Shown here: positions 1 through 63,481 of the stretch, in pieces | Layout of the letters: every line of letters begins with the position of its first letter | How positions within the stretch are numbered: the first letter of the stretch is position 1 | Position numbers and translations under genes: made by a program | NCBI GenBank assembly: GCA_963573385.1 | Contig: CAUYLG010075778.1 | Coordinates: 41,059 to 105,058 of the forward strand | DNA length: 64,000 nucleotides | Reading direction: 5' to 3' | DNA from: Cacajao melanocephalus | Taxonomy: Eukaryota; Chordata; Mammalia; Primates; Pitheciidae | Notes under the pieces: generated by a model | Told to the model about the DNA's origin: nothing | What the model saw: only the letters and a program-made list of their open reading frames with translations | The model's database searches: none

Positions 1-912
1 GGGCAAGATGACTTGCCCAAGGTCAGCCAATGATCTGGTAGCATTCCTGGGATCAGAACTGAGATCTCTGGACTCCTGAGCCAAAGCTCTCCCTATTCCT
101 TTCATGGGGCAGTTTCAGGCCCCCATCTTTATAGAATAGTCCAGATGTCTACACGTCTTTTGACTCCTGACATGTCTGACTTCACTGTCTGACCCTACTC
201 TTCTGGCTGCTGATGGAAGTTTCCATGGACTACTGGAAACTGTCTTGGCTCCTGGCGGAAATTTCCACAGACTATTCCCACCTACCCCAGCTGCCAAGGA
301 GCCCAATAGGGTGCTGACTATGCTGCCAATTGTGTGCCACATTTAGTTGCCAGGGTTCTCTTGCTTGGTTGATTTGTTTGTTGGTATCACGTGGCTGCAA
401 ATACCAGATGTCCAGAGTAAGTCTCCTAAGTTATTTAACCCAATAAGACCTCTTGCTTTAGTGAACAGTTTGGAGTATTTATTCACCCTCCCCTCCTGCC
501 TCTTCAGAATTAAGGCAAAACAAATGGATGTTTTCATAAATGCATACCAAATACTTTCAAGCATGTAGGAAAACACATGTCTAAATGGTTTTCAAGCTGC
601 TCTTTAGCTCCTCCATCAGCCAGATGGCCTGAGATCCTTCCCACCCTCTCCTCAGTGCCTAAAGCTGGATTGGGGAAAGGAGTGGCCTACTTCAGAGCTT
701 GGGGAAGCCAGCACAGCATGTACCCAATTTAGTGCAGTTGTGGAACTGGAAAGGACTGCAGGAGGTCAGTTAATCCAATCCCCTGCTCTTAGGTGAACAA
801 TGCATTACATTAACACAAGGCACTTATTACTGCAGCTATTTCAAAACTCCTTTAGGGACAAACATGTTATAATTTGTCCCTGAAAAACGTGGAGACTCAA
901 AACTAGCGAATT

Positions 913-1199
913 TGTTTATTTATTTAGAGATGAGGACTTACTTTGTCACCCAGGCTGGAATGCAGTGGTGTGATCATAACTCACAACATCCTCAAACTCC
1001 TGGGCTCAAGTGATCCTCTTGTTTTAAGAGATCCTCTTGCTTAGCTGGGACTACAGGCATGCACTACCAGGTGCAACTAATTTTTGTGTTTTTAGTAGAG
1101 ACAGGGTTTCACCAGGTTGGCTAGGCTGTCTGGAACTCCTGATCTCAAGTGATCCATCCTCCTTAGCCTGCCAAAGTGCGTGAGCCACCACTCCTGCTC
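913..1199 (-). repeat. Alu element, old (J-like), antisense
   Basis: The plus strand reads as the reverse complement of an Alu (TTTGTCACCCAGGCTGGAAT at the tail end, CCAAAGTGCGTGAGCCACC at the head). Many substitutions and a small internal duplication of a GATCCTCTTG motif suggest an old J-type copy. Confidence 0.9.
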
Positions 1200-2326
1200 T
1201 CAATACACAATTATTTAAAAGCAAAAGAATATTTAAATGCAGATTTGTTTTGAATTAAATAAATATATAAATGAACACATGTGAAGAAAATATAAGTGAG
1301 TAGAGAAATATAGATAGCTATCCATACTACAATGATATATATGATCTGAGGTATGATTGATAATAGCAGCAACGGTAACAATGCAGCTAGCTTCTACTGA
1401 GTGTTTATTATGTGTCAGCATTATTATCAATACTTTGTGCTTGTTAACTCAATTGATCCTTATAATGTCTTTAGAAGATAGGAATTAATTCAAGGTACCG
1501 GGAGTATATAGAAGAGGGAAGATTTAATTCTGCTGGTATTGATGGGGTGTCAGTGTAACTTCAGACAGAAAGTGGCTTCCAGGTAGATAGTAGTGAAAGC
1601 CTTGGTTTTGGATGAAACTGGAACCCTGGGGAAGAATATCTGGTGGGAATACTGAGCAGGAGTGGTAAGAGAAGTCTGAGCAAACTCAGGGGAAGCGGCA
1701 CTAGAAAAACCAGGTAAAAAGAGAGCTTCAAAAAGGGAGATTGTTAAATGTCCTAGTAACGTCTGGTAGTAAAAGAACACAGGCTCTGGCGTCTCAAGTC
1801 ATGAGTTCCCTTTTGTGAGAGTAATTTTGTAGACTCATTCATACTAAAGCAGATTAGGGAAGGAATATAGGTGAAGAAATGTAGAGAATGATATATAGTC
1901 CTCATACAGAAGACTGGTAGTGAAGGAAAGGAGAGAAAAGGAAAAGGCAGGCAGGGTCAAGGGGAGACTTTTTTTTCTTTTTCTAGATAGGCATTAACCT
2001 GAACATGGTTTGGTTTGGTTTTGTTGTTGATTTTTAACTGAAAGGAAGACTCCCATGGAGTAAAGATGGAAGATTAAGGGAAATGAGAAGAGGTAGGACA
2101 GCCTGGGATGATTCTGGGAAAGACGGCAGGTCTACATTTGATTGGGGAAAGCAACAGGTGAATTACTGACAAGGGGACTCAACTGGAGGAAGTTCTCCCT
2201 TGATGGTCTCTATCATCCCTGTGTAATATAGTATCATAGTTAAGATATTAGAACACAATTCAACCCAGTCTTCTTGATAAAAGAAGAGATGAGGAAAAAA
2301 GATTTTCTTAAAAAATCATGGCTATT

Positions 2327-2622
2327 GGCTGGGCGCAGTGGCTCACATCTGTAATCCCAGCACTTTGGGAAGTCGAGGTAGGTGAATTGCAAGGTCGGGA
2401 GATCGAGATTATCCTGGCCAACATAGTGAAATCCCATCTCTCCTAAAAATACAAAAATTAGCTGGGCATAGTGGCATGTGCCTATAATCCTAGCTACTGG
2501 GGAGGCTGAGGCAAGAGAATAGCTTGAACCAGAGAGTCGAAAGTTGCAGTGAGCCAAGACCACGTCACTGCACTCCAGCCTGGTGACAGAGCGAGACTCC
2601 GTCTCACATAAATAAATAAAAA
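2327..2622 (+). repeat. Alu element, sense, with target-site duplication
   Basis: Starts GGCTGGGCGCAGTGGCTCA and ends in an AATAAATAAATAAA tail. Copies of TCATGGCTATT flank it at 2316-2326 and 2624-2634, so the insertion boundaries are clear. Confidence 0.96.
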
Positions 2623-3257
2623 GTCATGGCTATTGTATATATCACACTAAATAAACAAGAGAACAGATGGGGAAAAGACGCAAAGAAATCAGTCCTACAT
2701 AGTTCCTTTGAATGAATCTAGGGAGCCAAATGAAAGCAAAAATCATTCTGTTAAGGCACATCTGTGCTCATTAAACTAGACCATAATCTCCATGAATGCA
2801 GGATATGAGACTGTCTTGTCCACTGTTGCATCCGCAGTACCTAACTCAATGCCCAGCCCATACCAGGTACTCAGTAATAGTTTTTAGATGAATTGATAAA
2901 AATGCAAACACTTAAATGTTTTATTTAGCTATTTTAATCAAGGTTAAAAACCAAACCAGCTTCATGGGTATGTGACCTGGGCAGTTTCACAAGGCCCATA
3001 CTCAGAAGGGCCCCTGGCTTGGTTAAATGCATTACAGTCACTACTTTGAAATTTTCAATAATATGAACAAGAGGACCCACATTTTCGTTTTGCACTGGGC
3101 CCTACTTGTAATGTAGGCAGTACTTGTTTAAAAAAAAAAAAAACCCACGACACATTTCTATAAAATTTCAGTAAATGGATATTTTAGATACATTTGAATG
3201 CCAAATTACCTGTAGAAATTTATCTTTAAAATTTTTTAAAGTATATTTCAGGCTTAC

Positions 3258-9955
<6,698 letters not shown>

Positions 9956-9967
9956 GGGGAAAATTCT

Positions 9968-9973
9968 TTTAAT
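9968..9973 (-). terminator. SELP: SELP distal polyadenylation signal (ATTAAA)
   Basis: ATTAAA on the minus strand, just before the point where the human SELP mRNA ends as I remember it. It is the commonest variant of the canonical hexamer. Confidence 0.75.
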
Positions 9974-10258
9974 TATACATTTGAATATTGGTCTTTGAGT
10001 CCTTTGAGGGATGGTGACTGGTAGCAGGAAGGTCCACAGTGACATGTGACCTCCTGGCTTGATTCTTGGCCTTCTGCAGCCTCTGGTGCCATCCAGAGGC
10101 CTCTGGAAGCCTCAGCAGTAGAGGTCCAAGAGGCCTCATCAACAGCAACCACTGGAGACTCCAGAAGATGCCACAGGAATTCCTTCTAGTTAGAGATGCC
10201 ACCTGTTTTCCAACAAAGTAGAAAAATCCTTCCTTCCAACCAAAAATAAAGAGGTATT

Positions 10259-10264
10259 TTTATT
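10259..10264 (-). terminator. SELP: SELP proximal polyadenylation signal (AATAAA), possible alternative
   Basis: A canonical AATAAA on the minus strand in the middle of the 3'UTR, about 300 nt into exon 17. It could give a shorter transcript. Use of this site is an inference. Confidence 0.5.
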
Positions 10265-10567
10265 TCTCCACAGTCTGGTCTTCTTGTGAGTCAGATGCTC
10301 CAGTCTCTTGGGTTCGCTCGTATTCCAAGTGACAGCTGAGTCAAAGCAGCACAGGGACTACTGCAGAAACATTTGCTCCTGGCTTCTGTGGCTTGTATTA
10401 CAGGAAGAGGAGAGGTGGGGCAGGAAGAGCTGGTAGGTCGAGAGTTTGAGATTGTACCACAATCCCAAACTCAAGAAACAGGGTTGGTCCAGAGCTGGTC
10501 CAACAGGCTGGTCCAGAGCTAATCTAAGGTAATTCCATGTCTTTGATTGACAGGTGTTTATGAAAAA

Positions 10568-14478
<3,911 letters not shown>

Positions 14479-14479
14479 C

Positions 14480-53268
<38,789 letters not shown>

Positions 53269-53271
<3 letters not shown>

Positions 53272-53330
53272 CTCCTCTGTGACTCTGCTGGTTTTCTGCC
53301 TTCTGCCCAACCCAGACTTCTTATAGACTC
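53269..53330 (-). CDS. SELP: SELP exon 1 (5'UTR plus ATG)
   Basis: The ATG is at 53271-53269 and is followed at once by the donor /GTGAGT, so exon 1 supplies only the initiator codon. The leader reads GGGCAGAAGGCAGAAAACCA and GCAGAGTCACAGAGGAG before the ATG, matching the human SELP leader as remembered. The upstream boundary is an estimate. TATAAG at 53325-53320 lies close to it, so its role as a TATA box is doubtful. Confidence 0.93.
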
Positions 53331-53500
53331 ACTGCCTCCCCGCAGTGTCAGGCTGTTTAGAAAAACAACTTCCTATTCATTTTCCAGAAATTCACCACAG
53401 CCCTTCCCATGAAGTTAGAATGTTGATAAGGCGAGAGTAATGTTGGCAGCTTAGAAATAGTGGTTGCCAAGAGGCAAGAGGTCACCCCCTTCCATGGGAG
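53331..53500 (-). promoter_or_regulatory. SELP: SELP proximal promoter
   Basis: Just upstream of exon 1 the minus strand carries an Ets-type AGGAAGT (53374-53368) and a GATA motif (GATAAG on the plus strand, 53425-53430). It also has GGGGGTGACC (53489-53480), which resembles the p50-binding kappaB element GGGGGTGACCCC described for human SELP. The GATA site is about 100 nt from the inferred start, as reported for human. The kappaB-like site is nearer than the human one as I remember it, so its identity is uncertain. Confidence 0.6.
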
Positions 53501-53954
53501 ATGGTCAGGAGACAGGGGCAAAGTGAATCACTCCTGGACACCCCAGACTGAACAATGCAGGAATGGTACTCACACAAAGGTTTCCTTTGATTATGATATA
53601 AGCCCCAATTTAAAGTTGTACATTTGGAAAACATGCTTTGTATTAATCAGAATGTGATTTTCCAGTGTACATTTTCCAGTTATTGTGAAATGTCAGTGAA
53701 TGTTTGCTATTCTAGCAGCCTTCTGAGGGAAAGGAGCAAAAATAGTATAAAAAAAAATTAGATAGAAAAGGAAAAAACCACTAACAATTTTCTGGCACTT
53801 GGGGAAGTTTATCGGTAAGTTTCAGAATGATATATTAAACAGACATAGGTCATTTGAAAGGAATTCTGTTTCTTATATCAGAAATCAAAAAAGGTATAAA
53901 AATAGATACCTTTTTATTTTCTTCTTCCCATGGAGTATATAGGACCAAAAAGCT

Positions 53955-54195
53955 GTTGGCTTAGTGATTAAGACTTAGGCTGTCCTGTTAAACTGCCCGA
54001 GACCCATCCTGGTTCCACCTCTGGCTATTCACTGGGCAAATTACTTAAACTCTCTGTGTTTCTGTTTCCTCAACTGTGAAACAGAATAACAGAACTCACC
54101 TCACCAGGTTGTTGTAGGATTAAATGAGTTAATATGTAGAGAGTGCTTGAAGTAGCACTTGGCCCACAACTGATGCTTAACAAATGTTAGCACTT
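53955..54195 (+). repeat. MIR SINE
   Basis: Long MIR-like segment with TTCCACCTCTGGCTATTCAC, TGGGCAAATTACTTAAAC and TTCCTCAACTGTGAAACAGA, then CACCTCACCAGGTTGTTGTA. Confidence 0.85.
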
Positions 54196-54604
54196 ATTAT
54201 TACTTTTCAGACTGATCTCAGACAGCAAAATCAAGTGTCAAGTACTTAATATCAAGTCAGAAAGTCGTAAGTCCAATTTATACTCTTGGAATTCTATTGT
54301 GCAGTAGTAGGTATTATTCTTTGTTCACTTCCTGATGGTTACAGCTTGTAAATAGGCATCTCATGGATAAATTTAAAATGGAATGAAATAGAAACATTGG
54401 AAGAAAGTCTAAAGGTAAAGATGAATTAGGGTGTATGAGGCTGCATTTGCACTTTGCAATTTGGGACCAAGAAGAAGAAATTAATTATATAGGAGAAGTA
54501 GAAAAGATGGTGAAGGAGGTGCTGATGAAGGATGAAGGAATGACTGTAGGGGAATAAGGGAAGCTTAGGGAGAGGTAATAATGAGGAACTTCCTGGAAGC
54601 ATGA

Positions 54605-54708
54605 TGCAGGAGTTCAGAGTCCAGACCCTAGAGTCAGACTGCCTGGCTCCACCACCTACCAGCTGTGTTGGGCAAGTTACTAATCTCCCTATGACTCAGT
54701 TTCCTCAA
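54605..54708 (+). repeat. MIR fragment interrupted by an LTR
   Basis: Contains CAGACTGCCTGGCTCCACCA, AGCTGTGTTGGGCAAGTTAC and ATGACTCAGTTTCCTCAATG, ending exactly where the following LTR begins. Confidence 0.85.
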
Positions 54709-55073
54709 TGATATGGTTTGGCTGTGTCCCCACCCAAATCTCATCTTGAATTATAGCTCCCATAATTCCCACAGGTTGTGAGAGGGACCCAGTAGGAGAT
54801 AATTGAATCATGGGGATGGTTTCCCCCATACTGTTCTCGTAATAATGAATAAGTCTCACAAGATCTGATGGTATTATAAGGGGAAACCCCTTTCATTTGG
54901 TTCTCATTTCTGTCTTCCCTGCTGCCATGTAAGACGTGTCTTTTGCTTTCTGCCATGATTGTGAGGCCTCCCCAGACACGTGGAACTGTGAGTCTAGTAC
55001 ACCTCCTTTTATTTTTAAATGAATTACAGTCTCTGGTATGTCTATATCAGCAGTGTGAGAATAGACTAATACA
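54709..55073 (+). mobile_element. Solo LTR of the MST/THE1 (MaLR) type
   Basis: Starts TGATATGGTTTGGCTGTGTC and includes CCCAAATCTCATCTTGAATT, GAGGGACCCAGTAGGAGATA and ATAAGTCTCACAAGATCTGA. It ends AGACTAATACA. It is about 365 bp with no internal retroviral region beside it, so it is a solo LTR. It carries no coding sequence. Confidence 0.92.
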
Positions 55074-55279
55074 CTCAGCAATGTGAATAATAAGGATAAT
55101 AATTACCAAACACGTAGACATGTAAAGACAATTAAATGAATTTGAAGTGTTTGGAATAATACCTAGCATGCTGTCAGCATAAATAAGTTTTGGCTCTTAT
55201 TTTATAAGACTTGCCTCCATCTCCATATCTTTCTGTTCTTTCTTTTACTCACCAGCCCCTCTTTTTGGCATTGCCTCCT

Positions 55280-55280
<1 letters not shown>

Positions 55281-55320
<40 letters not shown>

Positions 55321-55360
55321 TCATGTAAATATATATGTGTATGTATATATACACACATAT
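55281..55360. repeat. TA microsatellite with TATG/TACA flank
   Basis: About 17 TA units at 55283-55317, followed by an irregular ATATATATGTGTATGTATAT stretch. Confidence 0.96.
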
Positions 55361-55416
55361 ATTCTCAGATGGGGACGAGGAAGGGTGGTATTAGACTAAT
55401 AGGTTATTTTTCTTTA

Positions 55417-55707
55417 TTTTTTTGAGACAGGGTCTCACTGTGGCCCAGGCTGGAGTGCAGTGACATAATTACTACTTACTGCAGCCTTGACTTCCCGGGA
55501 TCAAGCAATTCTCCCACCTCAGCCTCCTGAGTAGCTGGGACTACAGGTGTGTGCCATCACTCCTGGCTAATTTTTTTTAAAAAGTCTCTAGAGATCAGGT
55601 CTCACTATATTTCCCAGGCTGTTCTTGAATTCCTGGGCTTAAGTGATCCTTTCCTCTCAACCTCCCAAAATGTTGGGATTATAGGCATGAGCCACCATGC
55701 CCAGCCT
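55417..55707 (-). repeat. Alu element, old, antisense
   Basis: The plus strand shows GAGACAGGGTCTCACTGTGG at the tail end and GAGCCACCATGCCCAGCC at the head. Confidence 0.93.
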
Positions 55708-55824
55708 GATAGATTCTTATTGATAATAAGTTTGATATGAATAAGTTCAATTGGTAATGTGTTTTTAAGTTAGATGTTGTTAAATTTAGTGGGTGTAAGG
55801 AAAGCATAAAAAGATTCCTATGAA

Positions 55825-58275
55825 GGTGACATTAGCAAGATGGTGGAGGAGGATATGTCAGCCTTATGCCCCCACAAAAAGCAAATATAGACAGCTATAC
55901 CCAAACCAAAATAGCCGTCATGGGGGTGGGGAGTTGGAGGGTGGGGCTCAAGAGCCTGTTAAAGAATTTGGAACAATGCAATGGAGAAAAAAAAGAGAAT
56001 GTCCACATAGGAGAATCACTGGTGATACTGGCATGCCTGAGATACCAGGAGATAGCAAAGAATGAAGAAAGTTGTAGGCTATTGGTGTCAGTCATGTGGT
56101 AAGAGCCACTGAGGCCCCCTGTGGCCTGCTTCACAGAGGACACTGGCATCTTTTGGCACTAAGGTAACGAACAGCCATTCCCATAGCAGGATGCTAGAAA
56201 GAGAGACACAGTTGTACCACCCCAACACCTAAGAAGCAGCTATTGTTGTCTTGCCCCAGGACTGGGGCCAGGGTTGCCACCTCTCACAATTCTATATGTG
56301 CCCCTGATTCCCAAAAGCTGTGGCTGCTCTGCAAGTATTCACACTCTGGACTGTGGCTCTGTGGCTGCAGTGTACCTACTCATGTCTCAGACACTGGAGT
56401 CACTGCTGTTGTGAACTAGATCTCAGCCTGGGACCCTGAACCAAGTTCTCTCTGTGATCATCTTTGCTCTAGATACCAGTTCAGACAGCATAGAAAGCTA
56501 GCCCATATTCTCAACTCCAGAGCTGCTGTAGTAATGTGCATACCTGAGCTCCAGACTCTGGCTCTGAGGCTGCACTACACACACCCATACCTCCAACACC
56601 AGAGCCACCACTATAGTGAGCTAGTGCACACCCTGGGTTCCAGACTCAAGATATCTCTGTGCCTGTTTATGCTCCAGTCACCAGCTCAGCCACCAAGGAG
56701 ATCCAGCTCATACCCTGGATCCTGGACCCACTGTAGCTCTGCAAATGCCTGTAGTAAAGTCCCTGGCTCCTCAGCTGCTTTACAAGTACCTGCACTTTAC
56801 ACACCATTATCAATGTGATAGTAAGTGTGTCTGTTCCTTGGGCACTGGTGCCATTGCTGCCATTAAATCTGGTGCTGTGGTCCCTCCAGGCATGCCCATG
56901 CTTCACCTTGGCTCTTGGCTACTCCATGGGCACTATTTATTGGACACCATTGACACCATCAACATGAACAGGCCTGTAAATTAGACCTAGTTCCAAGAGG
57001 GATATCATCATAACTTCCCAGGTGGGGGAAAAAAAAGAGAGATGGAGGACTTGTCACTACTGAAAACCTCAACAGCCTCATTGCCATTGTAGATACCCAC
57101 AGTGTTGGGCTCTAAGGATCCCTATAGTCTTCACCAACACCAACCTCAGCTGACAGATATGCATGGAGACCACACAGCTTTGTCCCCACTGAAGTCAGAA
57201 CTTTTGCATCCAAATGAGCCAGCATCCTCGCATTCTCCCACATAAGAAGGTATTTCTTCACCAAAATCAGCCCATGTAGCCTGAAATTGGGACAGATCCA
57301 CCAGATGCTCAGATACCAGGGTAAGGAAGCAAGAAACACACACACACAAAACAAATAAATATATAACCACCTAAAAAAAACACAATAATTTTCTAGTAGC
57401 TGACCCAAAAGAAATGGAGTACTACAAATGGCCTGACAGAGGATTCAAAATAATAGTTTTTGAAGAAGCTCAATGACTTTGAAGCAAACACAGAGAAACA
57501 ATTTTGTGAAATCAGAGAAACATAAATGGACAAAATAAGAAATGTAACAAAAAGATTGAAATCATAAAAAAATGGAGCTGAAAAATATAATGAATAAAGT
57601 GAGAAATGCAGAAGTCATCAATAGCAGACTTGATCAAGCAGAAGAAAGAATCTGTGAACTGAAGACAGATTATTGAAAATATACAGTGAGAGGAGAAAAA
57701 ATAATGAAAAGAAATGATGAAAGCCGACAGGATTCATGGGACAGCATCAAGAGAGCTAATATTCAACTGGGCATGGTAGATCACACCTGTAATCCAAGCA
57801 CTTTGGGAGGCCAAGGTGGGTGGATCACCTGAGGTCAGGAGTCAAGACCAGCCTGGCCAACATGGTGAAACCCCATCTCTACTAAAAATACAAAAAAAAA
57901 TTAGCCAGGCATGGTGACACATGCTTGTAATCCCAGCTACTGGGGAGTCTGAGGCAGCAGAATGTCTTGAACCCAGGAGGCAGAGGTTCCAGTGAGATGA
58001 GATGACACCACTGCACTCCAGCCTGGGTGACAGAGCAAAACTCTGTCGCAGAAGATGAAAACAAAAATTAAATTTTTAAAAAAGAGCTAACATTCACATT
58101 ACACCAGTTTAAGAAGGAGAAAATAGAAGAAAAAGGGGTCAGAAAGCAATTTAAAGAGTGCTAGCTAATGTAGGTGACAGGAGGGGAAGGAGGCAGCAAA
58201 CCACCATAGTATGTGTATACGTATGTAACAATCCTGCAAGATCTGCACCTGTACCCCAGAACTTAAAATGTAATA
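55825..58275 (+). mobile_element. Internally deleted LINE-1, 5'UTR and ORF1 start joined to a 3' end
   Basis: Begins at GTGACATTAGCAAGATGGTG, the sort of start seen in older L1 5'UTRs. It passes an ORF1-like stretch (GATCAAGCAGAAGAAAGAAT at about 57632). An Alu interrupts it at 57766. It resumes and then jumps near 58190 to a 3'UTR signature (AAACCACCATAGTATGTGTA) with an AATAATAATAAAG tail. ORF2 is missing. All frames are broken. Confidence 0.75.
57766..58082 (+). repeat. Alu nested in LINE-1
   Basis: Begins ACTGGGCATGGTAGATCACA and ends in an A-rich tail. AGAGCTAATATTCA (57752-57765) and AGAGCTAACATTCA (58083-58096) are its target-site duplication, proving insertion into the older L1. Confidence 0.95.
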
Positions 58276-58788
58276 ATAATAAAGAACTACCATATGATAC
58301 AATAATAAAGAACTACCATATGATACAATCCCAATACTGAGTATTTAGCCAAAAAAAAATGAAATCAGTATGTCAAAGAAAAACTAAACTCCCTTGTTTT
58401 TTGTAGCATTATTCCCAATAGCCAAGAAATGAAATGAACCTAGGTGTCTATCAGTGGAAAAATGGCTTTTTAAAAAAAGTGGTATATGTACACAATGAAA
58501 TACCATTCAGCCTTTAAAAAGGAGATCCTGTCATTTGTGACAACATGGATGAATCTGAAGGGCATTACGTTAAATAAAATAAATCAGGCATAGAGAAACA
58601 AATACGTGGAATCTAAAAACACTGAACTGATAGAAGCAGAAAGTTGAATAGTAGTTACCAAGGACTGGAGATGAAGTGTGGGAATTGGGAAGATGTTTGT
58701 CAAAAGATACAAAATCTCAGTTAGGAAGAGTAAGTTCAAGAGATCTATTATACCACATGGTGACTATAGTTAATAACAATGTATTATA
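58276..58788 (+). mobile_element. Second LINE-1 3' fragment (L1M-type)
   Basis: Contains the ORF2-end text AATAGCCAAGAAATGAAATG, GGTATATGTACACAATGAAA, TACCATTCAGCC and TTGTGACAACATGGATGAAT. It then runs into L1M 3'UTR-like sequence with GGTGACTATAGTTAATAACA. The phrase AATAATAAAGAACTACCATA occurs twice at the junction with the preceding element. Confidence 0.85.
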
Positions 58789-58790
58789 TA

Positions 58791-59020
58791 CAGATGATTC
58801 CTGACTTAAAATGTTTCAACTTATGAATTTTTACTCAATGATGGTGCAAAAGCCATGTTTTTATTCAGTGTAGTCTTTGATTTATGACTGGGATATGTTT
58901 GGATAAACCCATTGTAAATTGGAAATATCATAAGTTGAAAATGCACTTTCAACTTTAAATATTTTCAGCTTATGATGGGTTTATCTGGATGTAACACCAT
59001 TGTAAGTTGAGGAGCATCTG
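58791..59020. mobile_element. Tigger-type nonautonomous DNA transposon (230 bp, palindromic)
   Basis: Terminal inverted repeats are CAGATGATTCCTGACTTA at the left and, in reverse complement, CAGATGCTCCTCAACTTA at the right. TA dinucleotides flank both ends (58789-58790 and 59021-59022), as expected for pogo/Tigger elements. The interior pairs imperfectly with itself (TTTATCTGGATGTAA, GTTTGGATAAACCCA). It is noncoding. Confidence 0.88.
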
Positions 59021-59022
59021 TA

Positions 59023-62154
<3,132 letters not shown>

Positions 62155-62609
62155 TGATCTGGAAATGTGAGACAAACATGAAAATGTTTCAATTCATAAG
62201 AAGAAAAGCCTAGTTTGAATGGGACATAGAACTGGCTAATTTCTGAGTCTCCACCCCATAACTGAATTAAACATTTTGGGGTTCAGAGCTTCCTGAAACC
62301 TTCCTGATTAACTTGCACTACTCATTCCCATGATCAAAGGCAATAAAAGATTAAATAGCTAATAATATTTGATTTCTTTTGATGCATTCAGGGGAACGTT
62401 ACCCCCAATAATGATTATGCCAGGTCTCTGCAATCATTCATTCTTTAGAGATACATCTCTGAAATTACAAATAGATATTAAATTTATAAAAACATGCATT
62501 AAAATTTTTCATTGAAACATTTATTAAACTTTAAAAATACTAATTAAACATTCAGAGGCACATCCCATGGCTCATAAAAGTGTTTCTCCGGTTAAACTTT
62601 TGCTTAAAA

Positions 62610-63460
62610 ATATTCATAATGAATAAAAGACCTAAACATAAGACCCCAAACCATAGCTTTTAGAAGAAAACATAGGAGGAAAGCTGGAAAGCTCATTGAC
62701 ATTGGACTTGGCAGTGGTTTTTTGGATATGACCCCAAAAGTTGAGGCTGCAAAAGCAAAAATGAATAAATGGAATAACATCAAACTAAAAGGTTTCTGGA
62801 CAGCAAAAGAAGCAATCAACAAAATGGAAAAACAGCTAACAGATTGGGAGAAAATATTTGAAAACCAGTTATCTGATAAGGGGTTAATATTCAAAATACA
62901 ACTCAATAGCAGTAAAGGAAATAACCTAATTTTTAAATGGGCAAAGGATCTGAATAGAGATTTATCCAAAGAAGACATAAAAATGGGGTCAGGGTGTTGG
63001 CTCATACCTATAATCCCAACACTTTGCGAGGCCAAGGTGGGCAGATCACTTGAGGCCAGGAGTTTGAGAATAGTCTGGCCAACATGGTGAAACCCTGTCT
63101 CTACTGAAAGTACAAAAATAAGCCAGGTGTGGTGGTGTGCTCCTGTAATCACAGCTACTGGGGAGGTTGAGGTGCAAGAATCACTTGAACACGGAGGCAG
63201 AGGTTGCAGTGAGCCAAGATCATGCCACTGCACTCCAGCCTGGGTGACAGAGCAAGACTCTGTTTCAAAAAAAAAAAAAAAAAAAGGCCAACAGGCATAT
63301 GAAAAGGTGCTCAACATCACTAATCATCAGGAGAATGCAAATCAAAACCACTAGAAGATATCACAGATGAATATTAGCAAAAAGACAAGAGCCAACAAGT
63401 GTTAGCAAGTGTGTAGAGAAAAGCCAGTCCTTGTAGAGAAACTTTTGTTTAATTAAGGAT
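62610..63460 (+). mobile_element. LINE-1 ORF2 3' fragment with nested Alu
   Basis: Contains the ORF2 C-terminal text AAGGTTTCTGGACAGCAAAA and GATTGGGAGAAAATATTTGA. After the Alu it continues with GGCCAACAGGCATATGAAAA and AATGCAAATCAAAACCACTA. Part of the frame is open (62722-62980) but it is a fragment of an inactive element. Confidence 0.9.
62985..63285 (+). repeat. Alu nested in LINE-1
   Basis: Starts near GGGGTCAGGGTGTTGGCTCA and ends in an A-tail of about 20. L1 ORF2 text is continuous on either side. Confidence 0.93.
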
Positions 63461-63481
63461 TAAACAATTAATGAAATAAGA

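Larger units (their letters stand above)
1..3257 (-). other. F5: F5 intron 2 (partial)
   Basis: Noncoding sequence downstream of F5 exon 2. It contains MIR-like sequence at the left edge (reverse orientation, about 1-105), an old antisense Alu, a sense Alu with clear target-site duplications, and an L2-like tail at about 2760-2900. The rest (about 106-912, 1200-2310 and 2900-3257) shows no gene that I can support. A run of A lies at about 3129-3143. Confidence 0.8.
9956..10567 (-). other. SELP: SELP exon 17, 3'UTR
   Basis: The exon is entirely noncoding. The acceptor GCTGCAG/ lies just above 10567, and the exon opens TTTTTCATAAACACC, closely resembling the start of the human SELP 3'UTR. It includes the conserved tandem-like CTGGTCCAGAGCT block and the GAGGCCTCTTGGACCTC region. 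Cleavage is placed about 12 nt past the ATTAAA at 9968-9973. The 3' boundary is approximate. Confidence 0.88.

Noticed and set aside
1..3257. F5 exon 3
   Set aside because: I looked for the conserved continuation of the A1 domain on the minus strand and did not find it. It should lie left of the window.
53320..53325. TATAAG as TATA box of SELP
   Set aside because: It overlaps the estimated start of the mRNA instead of lying 25-30 bases upstream, and human SELP is described as lacking a canonical TATA box.
62604..63320. 238-codon minus-strand open frame
   Set aside because: It consists of antisense Alu sequence and antisense L1 ORF2, not a gene.
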